The notes: a model not told the origin generated them from the letters alone. A DNA stretch of 54,327 nt from Frigoribacterium sp. Leaf186 (GCF_001423905.1 NZ_LMPQ01000012.1:65046-119372), one strand, 5' to 3'; positions 44,078 through 54,176 are shown, counted from the stretch's first letter. Made by a program: numbers and translations.

Positions 44078-44988
44078 AGCGCGGCCCTCCGCCCCGAGAC
44101 GGGCCGGGCGAGCACCTCGGCCACCGCTTCGGGCGACATCAGCTCGCGCGGGGCGTAGTCGTCCGGCATCGCGGCGACGATCGACTCGATGGCCGCGACG
44201 ATGCGCGGCTGGGCGGCGGCGAGCCGCTCGAAGACGAGCGAGGCGCTGACGGCGTCGGCGTCGGGGGCGTCGCCCTCGGTCGGAGCGAGGCCGGCGTCGC
44301 TGTCGGTGACGTACGACAGGTTGACGGCCCCCATGCCGAGTTCGAGGGTGAGCGGGATCTCGGGATACATCGTCATGTTGACCGTGTGCGCCCCGGCGGC
44401 CCGGAACCACAGCGACTCGGCGCGGGTCGAGAAGCGCGGCCCCTGGATCACGACGCAGGTGCCGGTCGCGGCGAACGGTTCGCCCTGGGCCTCGAGGGCC
44501 TCGATCGCGGCGGCCCGCAGCACCGGGTCGAACGGGTCAGCGGCGATCAGGTGCTGCACCTGGCCCTCGACGTCGAAGAAGGTGTCGCGACGCCCCCAGG
44601 TGCGGTCGACGAACTGGTCGGTGACGACCATGGTGCCCGGGGCGACGTCGGGGCTCACCCCGCCGACGGCCGACGACGACACGATCGCCTTCGCACCGAG
44701 CGACGCCAGGGCCCAGACGTTCGCCCGGTAGTCGATCAGGTGCGGCGCGACCGCGTGCCCAGCGCCGTGCCGGGTGAGGAACGCCACGCGCTTGCCGCCC
44801 AGCAAGCCGATCGTCACCTCGCTCGAGGTCGGGCCGTAGGGCGTCTCGACGACGTGCCGGGTCGCCTCGCCCTCGGCGAAGAGCGAGTAGAGCCCCGAGC
44901 CGCCGATGACGGCGACGTCGACGCGGGGCGGCTCCGAGGAGGCGCGGGTCGGCGGTGGGGCGGTGGTCTCGGTCGCTGGGTCGGTCAC
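44074..44988 (-). CDS. mtnP: S-methyl-5'-thioadenosine phosphorylase
   Basis: 304 aa purine nucleoside phosphorylase of the MTAP class. It has DVAVIGGSGLYSLF, GLLGGKRVAFLTRHGAGH, SSSAVGGVSPDVAPG, IQGPRFSTRAES and NMTMYPEIPLTLELGMG. It splits methylthioadenosine into adenine and methylthioribose-1-phosphate. I prefer the GTG at 44988 to an ATG at 45009, because TAGCGT (minus strand, 44996-45001) ends 7 nt before the GTG and would lie inside the longer version. It overlaps the epimerase, so the phosphorylase appears committed to that cluster as well as to general methionine salvage. Confidence 0.85.
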   Translation of the reverse strand: MTDPATETTAPPPTRASSEPPRVDVAVIGGSGLYSLFAEGEATRHVVETPYGPTSSEVTIGLLGGKRVAFLTRHGAGHAVAPHLIDYRANVWALASLGAKAIVSSSAVGGVSPDVAPGTMVVTDQFVDRTWGRRDTFFDVEGQVQHLIAADPFDPVLRAAAIEALEAQGEPFAATGTCVVIQGPRFSTRAESLWFRAAGAHTVNMTMYPEIPLTLELGMGAVNLSYVTDSDAGLAPTEGDAPDADAVSASLVFERLAAAQPRIVAAIESIVAAMPDDYAPRELMSPEAVAEVLARPVSGRRAAL

Positions 44989-44994
44989 CCCCGA

Positions 44995-45001
44995 TACGCT
45001 A
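44995..45001. promoter_or_regulatory. Overlapping divergent -10 boxes of mtnP and moeA
   Basis: TACGCTA reads as TACGCT on the plus strand (44995-45000, moeA side) and TAGCGT on the minus strand (44996-45001, mtnP side). The two boxes share five base pairs, so RNA polymerase could initiate in either direction from one site. Confidence 0.5.
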
Positions 45002-45026
45002 CTGACCATCGCCCGAGAGGAACCGC

Positions 45027-46304
45027 GTGCGCACCATCGAGACCCACCTGGCCGAGGTCACGGCGCTCGTCGAGGCCGCCGTCCGATCGCGACCGGTCGA
45101 ACCCCTCGTCGTCACGCCCGAGGCGCTCGCCGCCCGGCCCGACCGCTACCGTGACCGCGTGCTCGCCGCCGACGTCGTCGCCCCGATCGACGTGCCGCCG
45201 TTCGCCAACTCGCAGATGGACGGCTACGCCGTCTCGACCGCCGGGCTCGACCCGTCGGGCCCCACCGCGCTCCGGGTCGCGGAGCGCATCCCCGCCGGTC
45301 GGGCCGCCCCCGACCTCCTCCGCGGCGACGCGGCCCCGATCATGACCGGTGCCGCGGTCCCCGTGGGCGCCGACGCGGTCGTGCCGATCGAGAAGGTCAC
45401 GCCCGACTCGTTCCCGCCCGCCGGGGTCGACGCCGTCGTCGAGGTGCCTGCCGGCGTGGTCGCCGGCGCGTTCGTCCGCGAGGCGGGCAGCGACGTCGCC
45501 GCGGGCTCGGTGCTCTTCACGGCCGGGACGCGACTGACGCCCGCCCGGTGGGGCGTGCTCGCCGCCTCCGGGCTCGACGCGGTCGAGGTGCGCAGCCGCC
45601 CGCGCCTCCTGCTCGTGTCGACCGGTGAAGAGCTCGCCGCCCCCGGCGCCCCGCTCGGCGCCGGCCAGATCCACGACGCGAACGGGGCCACCCTCGCCGC
45701 CGCGCTCGCCGAGGTCGGCGTCGACGTCACGGTGGCCCGGGTGACCGACGACGCGGCCGCGCTGCTCGCGGTCGTCGCCCGGCACGCCGACGACGTCGAC
45801 CTCGTGCTGACCAGCGGCGGGGTGAGCGCCGGCGCCTACGAGGTCGTCCGCGACGCGTTCGAGGGCTCGGGCGTCACCTTCGGCTCGGTCGCGATGCAGC
45901 CCGGCGGGCCGCAGGGCTGGGGTGCCGTGGGCGTCCACGACCGCGACCTGCCCGTCGTGTGCTTCCCCGGCAACCCGGTCAGCTCGCTCGTGTCGTTCGA
46001 GGCCTTCCTCCGTCCCGCCCTGCAGGCCGTCACCGGCATCGGCACGCCCCGCGCCCGGTGGGCCGTCCCCATGGCCCACGCCGCCGACTCGCCCGTCGGC
46101 AAGCACCAGCTGCGTCGCGGGCGCGTCGACGTCGACGGCCGCGCCCACCTCGTCGGCGGGCCGAGCTCGCACCTGCTCGCCGCCCACGCCGAGGCCACCG
46201 TGCTCGTCTCGATCCCCGTCGGCGTCGACCGCGTCGACGAGGGCGACGAGGTCGAGGTCTGGGCACTCGACGACCCCGCCCGCCACGAGAAGGCCGACCG
46301 ATGA
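45027..46304 (+). CDS. moeA: Molybdopterin molybdotransferase
   Basis: 425 aa MoeA/gephyrin-E protein. It has PFANSQMDGYAV, IMTGAAVPVGADAVVPIE, VSTGEEL, VLTSGGVSAGAYE and VCFPGNPVSSLVSFEAF. It inserts molybdate into adenylylated molybdopterin made by MogA. The start is GTG 45027, preceded by GAGAGG and, 26 nt further up, TACGCT. It leads moeA-moaC-mogA-moaE, each pair overlapping by 4 bp. Confidence 0.95.
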   Translation: MRTIETHLAEVTALVEAAVRSRPVEPLVVTPEALAARPDRYRDRVLAADVVAPIDVPPFANSQMDGYAVSTAGLDPSGPTALRVAERIPAGRAAPDLLRGDAAPIMTGAAVPVGADAVVPIEKVTPDSFPPAGVDAVVEVPAGVVAGAFVREAGSDVAAGSVLFTAGTRLTPARWGVLAASGLDAVEVRSRPRLLLVSTGEELAAPGAPLGAGQIHDANGATLAAALAEVGVDVTVARVTDDAAALLAVVARHADDVDLVLTSGGVSAGAYEVVRDAFEGSGVTFGSVAMQPGGPQGWGAVGVHDRDLPVVCFPGNPVSSLVSFEAFLRPALQAVTGIGTPRARWAVPMAHAADSPVGKHQLRRGRVDVDGRAHLVGGPSSHLLAAHAEATVLVSIPVGVDRVDEGDEVEVWALDDPARHEKADR

Positions 46305-46834
46305 CCGACACGCCCCCGCCCGACGCCCCGCTCGCCGACGCCCCGCGCGCCGACGCCCCGCTCGCCGGCGCCCCGCTCTCGCACGTCCGCGACGACGGCA
46401 CCGCCCACATGGTCGACGTGACCGGCAAATCCGAGACGAAGCGCGTCGCGACGGCGCAGGCCGTGCTGACCACCCGGCCCGACGTGATCGCACGGCTGGT
46501 CGACGGCTCGCTGCCCAAGGGCGAGGCGCTCGGCACCGCCCGCATCGCCGGCATCCTCGCCGCCAAGCAGACCCCGACGCTCATCCCGCTCTGTCACCCC
46601 CTGCCGCTCGGGGCGATCACCGTCGACTTCGAGACGACCGAGGCGCAGGTCACCGTGGTCGCCCGCGTCTCGACCCGCGGCGTCACCGGGGTCGAGATGG
46701 AGGCCCTGACGGCCGCCTCGGTCGCCGCCCTGACCCTGTTCGACATGATCAAGGCGGTCGACGCGCTCGCCGTGATCGGCGAGATCAAGGTGCTCGACAA
46801 GCGGGGCGGCAAGTCGGGGGACTGGTCGCGATGA
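46301..46834 (+). CDS. moaC: Cyclic pyranopterin monophosphate synthase
   Basis: 177 aa. The core carries MVDVTGKSETKRVATA, LIPLCHPLPL and GVTGVEMEALTAASVAALTLFDM. It converts 3',8-cyclo-GTP from MoaA to cPMP. The first 27 residues are a repetitive Pro/Asp/Ala extension made by an approximately 15-bp repeat (GACGCCCCGCTCGCC, about 46321-46375). It overlaps moeA and mogA (ATGA at both ends). Confidence 0.95.
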   Translation: MTDTPPPDAPLADAPRADAPLAGAPLSHVRDDGTAHMVDVTGKSETKRVATAQAVLTTRPDVIARLVDGSLPKGEALGTARIAGILAAKQTPTLIPLCHPLPLGAITVDFETTEAQVTVVARVSTRGVTGVEMEALTAASVAALTLFDMIKAVDALAVIGEIKVLDKRGGKSGDWSR

Positions 46835-47406
46835 GCGACGCCACGCCCGGACCGGCCCCCCTCTCGACCGACGGCCCGACCCCGACGGACGCGCCCGACC
46901 GGCGCCGGGCCGTCGTCGTCGTCGCCTCGACCCGCGCGGCCGCCGGCACGGCCGACGACACGACCGGCCCGGTCATCCGCGACTGGTTCGTGGCGCGCGG
47001 TTGGCTGGTCGAGGGCCCCGTCGTCGTGGCCGACGGCGAACCCGTCGGCGCGGTGCTCGAGGCGGCGCTCGAGTGGGGCGTCGACGCCGTCGTCACCACC
47101 GGCGGCACGGGCGTCTCGCCGACCGACGCGACGCCCGAGATGACCCTGCCCCTGCTCGACCGCGAGCTGCCCGGCATCGCCGAAGAGCTCAGGAGGCGCG
47201 GCGCGGCCTCGACGCCGCTGGCCGTGCTCTCGAGGGGGCTCGCCGGGGTCGCCGGCGCGACCTTCGTCGTCAACCTGCCCGGCTCGCGGGGCGGGGTGCG
47301 CGACGGGCTCGCCGTGCTCGACGACGTCCTCGACCACGTGGTCGACCAGCTGCACGGGGTCGACCACGCCCAGAACCGCCACCCGCACCCCGGAGGGGCA
47401 GCATGA
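46831..47406 (+). CDS. mogA: Molybdopterin adenylyltransferase (MogA/MoaB)
   Basis: 191 aa MPT-binding fold. It has RRAVVVVASTRAAAGTADDTTG, VVTTGGTGVSPTDATPE, LPGIAEELR and VNLPGSRGGVRDGL. It adenylylates molybdopterin before MoeA inserts Mo. The N-terminal 25 residues are a Pro/Asp/Thr-rich extension. Overlaps of 4 bp with moaC and moaE make it part of one unit. MogA and MoaB cannot be told apart from sequence alone. Confidence 0.9.
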   Translation: MSDATPGPAPLSTDGPTPTDAPDRRRAVVVVASTRAAAGTADDTTGPVIRDWFVARGWLVEGPVVVADGEPVGAVLEAALEWGVDAVVTTGGTGVSPTDATPEMTLPLLDRELPGIAEELRRRGAASTPLAVLSRGLAGVAGATFVVNLPGSRGGVRDGLAVLDDVLDHVVDQLHGVDHAQNRHPHPGGAA

Positions 47407-47960
47407 CCTGGAACGACGACCCCACCCACCTGCCCGGCGGCGCCCACGACGGTGCCCCCGGCGGCCTCGCCGGTGGCCTCGCCGGCGGCCCGTCCGGCTC
47501 CGGGGCAGCGACACCGGGTGGCATCGTGCCGGCCGCCGACCGCGTGCTGCTCGCGCGCGTCGTGGACGAGACCGTGTCGGTGGCCGAGTGCTCCGCGCTC
47601 GTGACGAGCCGCGCCTCCGGGGCGGTCGTGACGTTCGAGGGCGTCGTCCGCGACCACGACGAGGGGCGCGGGGTCGAGGCGCTGCACTACGAGGCGCACC
47701 CGACGGCGACCGACGTCATCCGCGAGGTCGCGCTGACCGTGGCCGAGGCGCACCCCGAGGTCGCGATCGCGGTCGAGCACCGGTACGGAGACCTCGTCGT
47801 GGGCGACGTCGCCCTGGCCTGCGCCGTGGCGTCGGCCCACCGAGCCGAGGCGTTCGCCGCCTGCGCCGCGCTCGTCGACGAGGTCAAGGCCCGCACACCG
47901 ATCTGGAAGCGCCAGGAGTTCACCGACGGCTCGGACGAGTGGGTGGCGTCGCTCGGCTGA
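47403..47960 (+). CDS. moaE: Molybdopterin synthase large subunit
   Basis: 185 aa. It has VTFEGVVRDHDEGRGVEALHYEAHP, the active-site region HRYGDLVVGD, and KARTPIWKRQEFTDGS. It binds cPMP and takes sulfur from MoaD (28723-29073) to make molybdopterin. A Gly/Ala-rich N-terminal extension (1-45) includes the GGLA duplication. It is the last gene of the moeA operon; no adjacent moaD is present, since moaD sits with moaA. Confidence 0.94.
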   Translation: MTWNDDPTHLPGGAHDGAPGGLAGGLAGGPSGSGAATPGGIVPAADRVLLARVVDETVSVAECSALVTSRASGAVVTFEGVVRDHDEGRGVEALHYEAHPTATDVIREVALTVAEAHPEVAIAVEHRYGDLVVGDVALACAVASAHRAEAFAACAALVDEVKARTPIWKRQEFTDGSDEWVASLG

Positions 47961-48002
47961 CGCGCGGGGAGCCACCGAGTCGGGTGCCCAGCCCGGGCCG
48001 TC

Positions 48003-48008
48003 TACGCT
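48003..48008 (+). promoter_or_regulatory. -10 box of the leaderless ABC-F gene
   Basis: TACGCT ends 6 nt before GTG 48015; no Shine-Dalgarno is present. Confidence 0.5.
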
Positions 48009-48014
48009 TCCTAG

Positions 48015-49829
<1,815 letters not shown>

Positions 49830-49849
49830 GGCCCGGGGCAGGAGGCGGT

Positions 49850-50344
49850 TCAGCCGCCCAGCGTCAGGCTCAGCGTGCGCAGCAGGTCGGTCAGCCGGCG
49901 ACGGTCGTCGTCGCTGAGGTCGCTGAGCAGGGCGTCCTCGGCCGTGACGAGTCGTTCGATGGCGGCGTCGACGGCTCGGCGGCCCTCGATCGTCATCGTG
50001 ACGAGGATGCCCCGGCCGTCGTTCGGGTCGGTGCGACGCTCGACGAGGTCGCGGCTCACGAGCCGGTCGATGCGGTTGGTCATGGCGCCGCTCGAGACGA
50101 GGGTCTGCTGCAGCAGGGTCTTGGGGCTGAGCTGGTACGGCTCGCCGGCCCGGCGCAGGGCCGAGAGCACGTCGAACTCCCACGACTCGAGGTCGCTGGC
50201 CTGGAACGCCTCGCGGCGTGCCCGGTCGAGGTGCTTCGAGAGTCGACCCACGCGCGAGAGCACGTGAAGCGGCGCGAAGTCGAGGTCGGGTCGCTCGTGG
50301 CGCCACGCCTCGACGATGCGGTCGACCTCGTCCTGCTCGGGCAT
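49850..50344 (-). CDS. MarR-family transcriptional regulator
   Basis: 164 aa winged-helix regulator. It has HVLSRVGRLSKHLDRARREAF, then LLQQTLVSSGAMTNRIDRL and LVERRTDPNDGRGILVTMT (the wing), with the DPNDGR motif of MarR proteins. The ligand and targets are unknown. ATG 50344 gives a typical N-terminus (MPEQDEVDRIVEAW) and has CATGAT (minus strand, 50351-50356) 6 nt upstream. It converges with the ABC-F gene and is divergent from the tRNA. Confidence 0.88.
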   Translation of the reverse strand: MPEQDEVDRIVEAWRHERPDLDFAPLHVLSRVGRLSKHLDRARREAFQASDLESWEFDVLSALRRAGEPYQLSPKTLLQQTLVSSGAMTNRIDRLVSRDLVERRTDPNDGRGILVTMTIEGRRAVDAAIERLVTAEDALLSDLSDDDRRRLTDLLRTLSLTLGG

Positions 50345-50371
50345 CCGCCCATCATGCCCGAGGGCGGGGCC

Positions 50372-50431
50372 GGACGCGGGAGGCGCGGTGCCGCACCCAG
50401 CCCGCCCGCGCCTCCTCGGGGCACCGCGTCC
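50372..50431. repeat. Hairpin of paired inverted 9-mer copies upstream of tRNA-Gln
   Basis: GGACGCGG (50372-50379) pairs with CCGCGTCC (50424-50431), and inside them AGGCGCGG pairs with CCGCGCCT. The inner arms belong to copies of the 9-mer in opposite orientation (50379-50387 and 50407-50415). It lies between the divergent MarR and tRNA genes, so it is not at a transcript end. Confidence 0.55.
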
Positions 50432-50471
50432 CGGCCACGGTCTGGCAGAATGGTCCGGCGCGCACGCGCGG

Positions 50472-50543
50472 TCCGCCATGGTGTAACGGCAGCACGACAG
50501 CCTTTGGAGCTGTTAGGTCTAGGTTCGAATCCTGGTGGCGGAG
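50472..50543 (+). tRNA. tRNA-Gln (anticodon UUG)
   Basis: The 72-nt cloverleaf is readable by eye. The acceptor stem is TCCGCCA with TGGCGGA, the anticodon stem ACAGC/GCTGT encloses loop CTTTGGA with anticodon TTG, and the T-loop is TTCGAAT between CTAGG and CCTGG. The discriminator is G; CCA is not encoded. Its position just upstream of glmU is conserved in actinobacteria. Confidence 0.95.
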
Positions 50544-50634
50544 CCCCGAGCGACGCAGGCCGCGCCGCTCTCGACGGTTCCGTCCCGATCCGACCGCGGC
50601 GCCTCGGCGTCCGCCCCACGACGAGGACCCCGCC

Positions 50635-51123
50635 ATGTCGACCACCGCCTCCCTCCCGCCGCTCGTCCGTGCCGCCCTGCTCGGCGTGCTGAGCGGTTCT
50701 CGCTCGGCGACGCCCCTGGCCGTTCTCGCCGTGAACCAGGGCGCCGACGAGGCGCGTGGCTCGTGGCAGCACTGGCGGGCGTTCCGTTCGCCGGTCGGTC
50801 GTGCGGTCTTCGTGGCCGCGGGCCTCGGCGAGCTCGTGGGCGACAAGCTGCCGGCGACGCCGAGCCGGATGGCTCCGGGGCCCCTCGTCGGGCGCGTCGT
50901 CTCGGGCGCCGTGGCGGGCGTCGCGATGGGCGGAACGGGTCGCGGGGGCCGTCCGGTGGCGGGCGCCGTCGCCGGTGCGCTCGGCGCCCTCGTCGGCAGC
51001 TGGGCGTTCGCCGGGGCACGGAAGTCCCTGGTCGAGAAGACCGGCCTGCCCGACGTGGTCGTCGCCCTCGCCGAGGACGCCGTCGCGGTCGGCGGTTCGT
51101 TCGCGGTCGTCCGGTCGAGCTGA
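50635..51123 (+). CDS. DUF4126-like membrane protein
   Basis: 162 aa, hydrophobic and Gly/Ala-rich. It has LVRAALLGVLSGSRSATPLAVLA, VFVAAGLGELVGDKLPATPSRM, a glycine-rich centre and VALAEDAVAVGGSFAVV. This resembles the DUF4126 family of small integral membrane proteins of unknown function. A GAGGA stretch precedes ATG 50635. It lies alone between tRNA-Gln and glmU. Confidence 0.7.
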   Translation: MSTTASLPPLVRAALLGVLSGSRSATPLAVLAVNQGADEARGSWQHWRAFRSPVGRAVFVAAGLGELVGDKLPATPSRMAPGPLVGRVVSGAVAGVAMGGTGRGGRPVAGAVAGALGALVGSWAFAGARKSLVEKTGLPDVVVALAEDAVAVGGSFAVVRSS

Positions 51124-51248
51124 GTCGACTCGTCCCCAGGCGTGACGTCCGCGGTGGGGTCCCCACGCCGGGCCGGTGTCCCGCGGGCCCGCCACCTCCC
51201 GTGGGAGGATCGGCGGAGATCACGCGCCACCCCTCACCAAGGAGCACC

Positions 51249-52682
51249 ATGCCCGAACGCCAGCTCGCCGTCGTCGTCCTCGCCGCAGGGCAGGGCACCC
51301 GCATGAAGTCCTCGACCCCGAAGGTGCTGCACCGGCTGGCCGGGTTGCCGCTGATCCAGCACGTGCTCGAGACCGCCGGCGCCCTGCAGCCCGACCACCT
51401 CGTCACCGTGGTGCGGCACGAACGCGACCTCGTCGTGGCGAGCGTCCTCGACACCGCTCCGCACGCGCTCGTCGTCGACCAAGACGACGTGCCCGGCACG
51501 GGCCGCGCCGTCGAACAGGCCGTGGAGGCGCTGCCCGCCGAGTTCACCGGCGACGTCGTCGTCGTCAGCGCCGACGTGCCCTTCCTCGACCACGCGACGC
51601 TCGAGGCCCTGCTCGACCAGCACAGGTCCGCGTCCGCCTCGGCCACGCTGCTCAGCGCCGTGCTGCCCGACGCCACCGGGTACGGGCGTGTCGTCCGCCG
51701 AGGCTCGGGCGACGTCGACCGCATCGTCGAGCACAAGGACGCCACCGACGACGAGCGTGCCGTCCGCGAGATCAACTCGGGCACCTACGCCTTCACGGTC
51801 GCCGCCCTGCGCACCCACCTGCCGCGCATCGGGTCGGCCAACGCCCAGAACGAGAAGTACGTCACCGACGTGGTGGGCCTGCTGACCGGGGCCGGCGAGG
51901 TCGTCGCCGCCCGGGCGATCGACGAGACCTGGCGCCTCGAGGGCATCAACGACCGCGTCCAGCTCGCCGCTGCGGCCCGTCGGCTCAACGACCGCATCGT
52001 CGAGCACTGGCAGCGAGAGGGGGTCTCGATCGTCGATCCGCAGACCACCTGGATCGACCGCGACGTCTCGCTCAGCCCCGACGTCGAACTGCTGCCCGGC
52101 ACGCAGCTGCGCGGTGCGACGTACGTCGCCGCGGGCGCGGTCGTCGGCCCCGACACCACCCTCGTCGACACCGAGGTCGGCGAGGGGGCGACGGTGAAGC
52201 GGACCGACGCGACCCTCGCGGTGATCGGTGCCCGCGCCTCCGTGGGGCCCTTCGCGTACCTGCGGCCGAACACGCTGCTCTCGGCCGACGGCAAGATCGG
52301 CACCTTCGTCGAGACGAAGAACGTGCAGATCGGCGAGGGTTCGAAGGTGCCGCACCTCAGCTACGTCGGCGACACCGAGGTCGGCGTGGGGTCGAACATC
52401 GGCGCCGGCACCATCACGGCCAACTACGACGGCGTGCACAAGCACCGCACCGAGGTCGGGTCGCACGTCCGCACCGGGTCGCACAACGTCTTCGTCGCCC
52501 CCGTTAGGATTGGCGACGGAGCGTACACAGGCGCCGGCACCATCGTCCGCAAAGACGTGCCGGCCGGTGCCCTGGCCTTGAGCATCGCTCCACAGCGCAA
52601 TGCGAGCGGATGGGTCGAGGCGAACCGCCCCGGCTCGGCGGCTGCCGAGGCCGCCGCTCGCGCCGAACGAACGACCGACTGA
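51249..52682 (+). CDS. glmU: Bifunctional GlcNAc-1-phosphate uridyltransferase / glucosamine-1-phosphate acetyltransferase
   Basis: 477 aa. The N-terminal pyrophosphorylase has VVVLAAGQGTRMKS and DVPGTGRAVEQAV. The C-terminal left-handed beta-helix has the hexapeptide repeats and the acetyltransferase segment FVETKNVQIGEGSKVPHLSYVGD, NIGAGTITANYDG. It makes UDP-GlcNAc for peptidoglycan in the cytosol. AAGGAG lies 6 nt before the ATG. It is followed by prs after 41 bp, as in most actinobacteria. Confidence 0.97.
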   Translation: MPERQLAVVVLAAGQGTRMKSSTPKVLHRLAGLPLIQHVLETAGALQPDHLVTVVRHERDLVVASVLDTAPHALVVDQDDVPGTGRAVEQAVEALPAEFTGDVVVVSADVPFLDHATLEALLDQHRSASASATLLSAVLPDATGYGRVVRRGSGDVDRIVEHKDATDDERAVREINSGTYAFTVAALRTHLPRIGSANAQNEKYVTDVVGLLTGAGEVVAARAIDETWRLEGINDRVQLAAAARRLNDRIVEHWQREGVSIVDPQTTWIDRDVSLSPDVELLPGTQLRGATYVAAGAVVGPDTTLVDTEVGEGATVKRTDATLAVIGARASVGPFAYLRPNTLLSADGKIGTFVETKNVQIGEGSKVPHLSYVGDTEVGVGSNIGAGTITANYDGVHKHRTEVGSHVRTGSHNVFVAPVRIGDGAYTGAGTIVRKDVPAGALALSIAPQRNASGWVEANRPGSAAAEAAARAERTTD

Positions 52683-52723
52683 ACCCGGTCGGGTTGGCCC
52701 CTCGGGGCCGGAGAGCGAGTGAC

Positions 52724-53701
52724 GTGTCCGGAATCAAGATCACCGGCGAGAACCGACTCGTCCTGATCTCGGGGCGTGCGCACCCCGAACTGGCCAACCA
52801 GATCGCCGCCGAGCTCGGCAGCGAGTTGATCCCGACCGACGCCCGCACCTTCGCCAACGGCGAGCTCTACGCGCGGTTCGACGAGAGCGTCCGCGGCTCC
52901 GACGCCTTCGTCATCCAGTCGCACTCGGCCCCCATCAACGAGTGGTTGATGGAGCAGCTGATCATGGTCGACGCCCTCAAGCGTGCGTCGGCCAAGCGCA
53001 TCACCGTCGTGGCGCCGTTCTACCCGTACGCCCGCCAAGACAAGAAGGGCCGCGGCCGCGAGCCGATCTCGGCCCGCCTCGTCGCCGACCTCTTCAAGGC
53101 CGCCGGCGCCCACCGCATCATGAGCGTCGACCTGCACGCCCCGCAGATCCAGGGCTTCTTCGACGGCCCGGTCGACCACCTCTTCGCGATGCCCGTGCTG
53201 CTCGAGCACTTCCGCGCCAAGCTCGACAACACGACCCTGACCGTCGTCTCGCCCGACATGGGCCGCGTCCGCGTGGCCGACATCTGGAGCGAGAAGCTCG
53301 ACGCCCCCCTGGCCATCATCCACAAGCGTCGCGACCCGCTCGTGCCGAACCAGGTCACCGTGCACGAGATCGTCGGTGACGTCTCGGGCCGCGTCTGCCT
53401 GCTCGTCGACGACCTCATCGACACCGGTCGCACCATCGTCAAGGCGGCCGAGGCGCTCAAGGCGAGTGGCGCGATCGGCGTCGTCGTCGCGGCGACCCAC
53501 GCGGTGTTCAGCGACCCGGCTCCCGAGATCCTCAACAGCGACTTCATCGACTCGGTGGTCGTCACCGACACGCTGCCGCTCACCGAGCACCAGAAGTTCG
53601 ACAAGCTCGAGATCCTCCCGATCGCCCCGCTCATCGCGCGCGCCATCCACGAGGTCTTCGACAACGGCTCGGTCACCTCGATGTTCGACGGCGCCGCCTA
53701 G
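52724..53701 (+). CDS. prs: Ribose-phosphate pyrophosphokinase
   Basis: 325 aa. It has NRLVLISGRAHPELANQIAAELG, PFYPYARQDKKGRGREPISARL (the flexible catalytic loop), the VDLHAPQIQGFFD motif, and the PRPP-binding CLLVDDLIDTGRTIVKAAE. It makes PRPP for nucleotide, His and Trp synthesis. The start is GTG 52724, with GGAGAG 9 nt upstream. It is probably co-transcribed with glmU. Confidence 0.96.
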   Translation: MSGIKITGENRLVLISGRAHPELANQIAAELGSELIPTDARTFANGELYARFDESVRGSDAFVIQSHSAPINEWLMEQLIMVDALKRASAKRITVVAPFYPYARQDKKGRGREPISARLVADLFKAAGAHRIMSVDLHAPQIQGFFDGPVDHLFAMPVLLEHFRAKLDNTTLTVVSPDMGRVRVADIWSEKLDAPLAIIHKRRDPLVPNQVTVHEIVGDVSGRVCLLVDDLIDTGRTIVKAAEALKASGAIGVVVAATHAVFSDPAPEILNSDFIDSVVVTDTLPLTEHQKFDKLEILPIAPLIARAIHEVFDNGSVTSMFDGAA

Positions 53702-53764
53702 CCCACCGCTCCCGGCCGTCCGGCGCCTGCTGCTCCGCCCCCCTCCTCGCCTCGTCCTGCGGCC

Positions 53765-53833
53765 GGCAACTCAGGAGATCTGCTGCCCCGCGCCTCCCAC
53801 GAACCGTGCCGGCCGCCGTTCTCCTGAGTTGCC
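53765..53833. repeat. Inverted-repeat element, copy 1
   Basis: 69 bp with perfect 14-bp arms (GGCAACTCAGGAGA and TCTCCTGAGTTGCC). The interior holds TCTGCTGCC next to the left arm, a 9-mer copy CGCGCCTCC (53789-53797) and GGCCGCCGT next to the right arm. Confidence 0.85.
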
Positions 53834-53936
53834 CCCAACGCGGGCCCGGCCCGAGGGCAGTGGAACGTGAGCAGGTGTCCGCCGCACTGCACCCGTCCGG
53901 TCGTGCCTCCGCCGGCCCTGCCTGCCCCCTGCGGTC

Positions 53937-54006
53937 GGCAAGTCAGGAGATCTGCTGCCTCGCGCCTCCTTGCGGGCGGTCGAGGCCGCCGTTCTCCTGA
54001 GTTGCC
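53937..54006. repeat. Inverted-repeat element, copy 2
   Basis: 70 bp, same layout as copy 1. The left arm has one change (GGCAAGTCAGGAGA); the right arm is unchanged. The central 9-mer is at 53961-53969, followed by CTTGCGGGCGGTCGAGG. Confidence 0.85.
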
Positions 54007-54176
54007 GCCAACGCGAGCTCGGCCCGAGGTCAGTGCGACCCCGGTCGGTGTCAGCCGCGCGGGCATGCGTGGTCCACCCCCACCCGCGCGGCCTCGCTTC
54101 CGTCCGGCCTCGCTCCCGCCCGGGTCTCGCTTCTGCCCGGCAGTGCGTCGGCCGACGCTGACTGCCCCCTGCGGTC

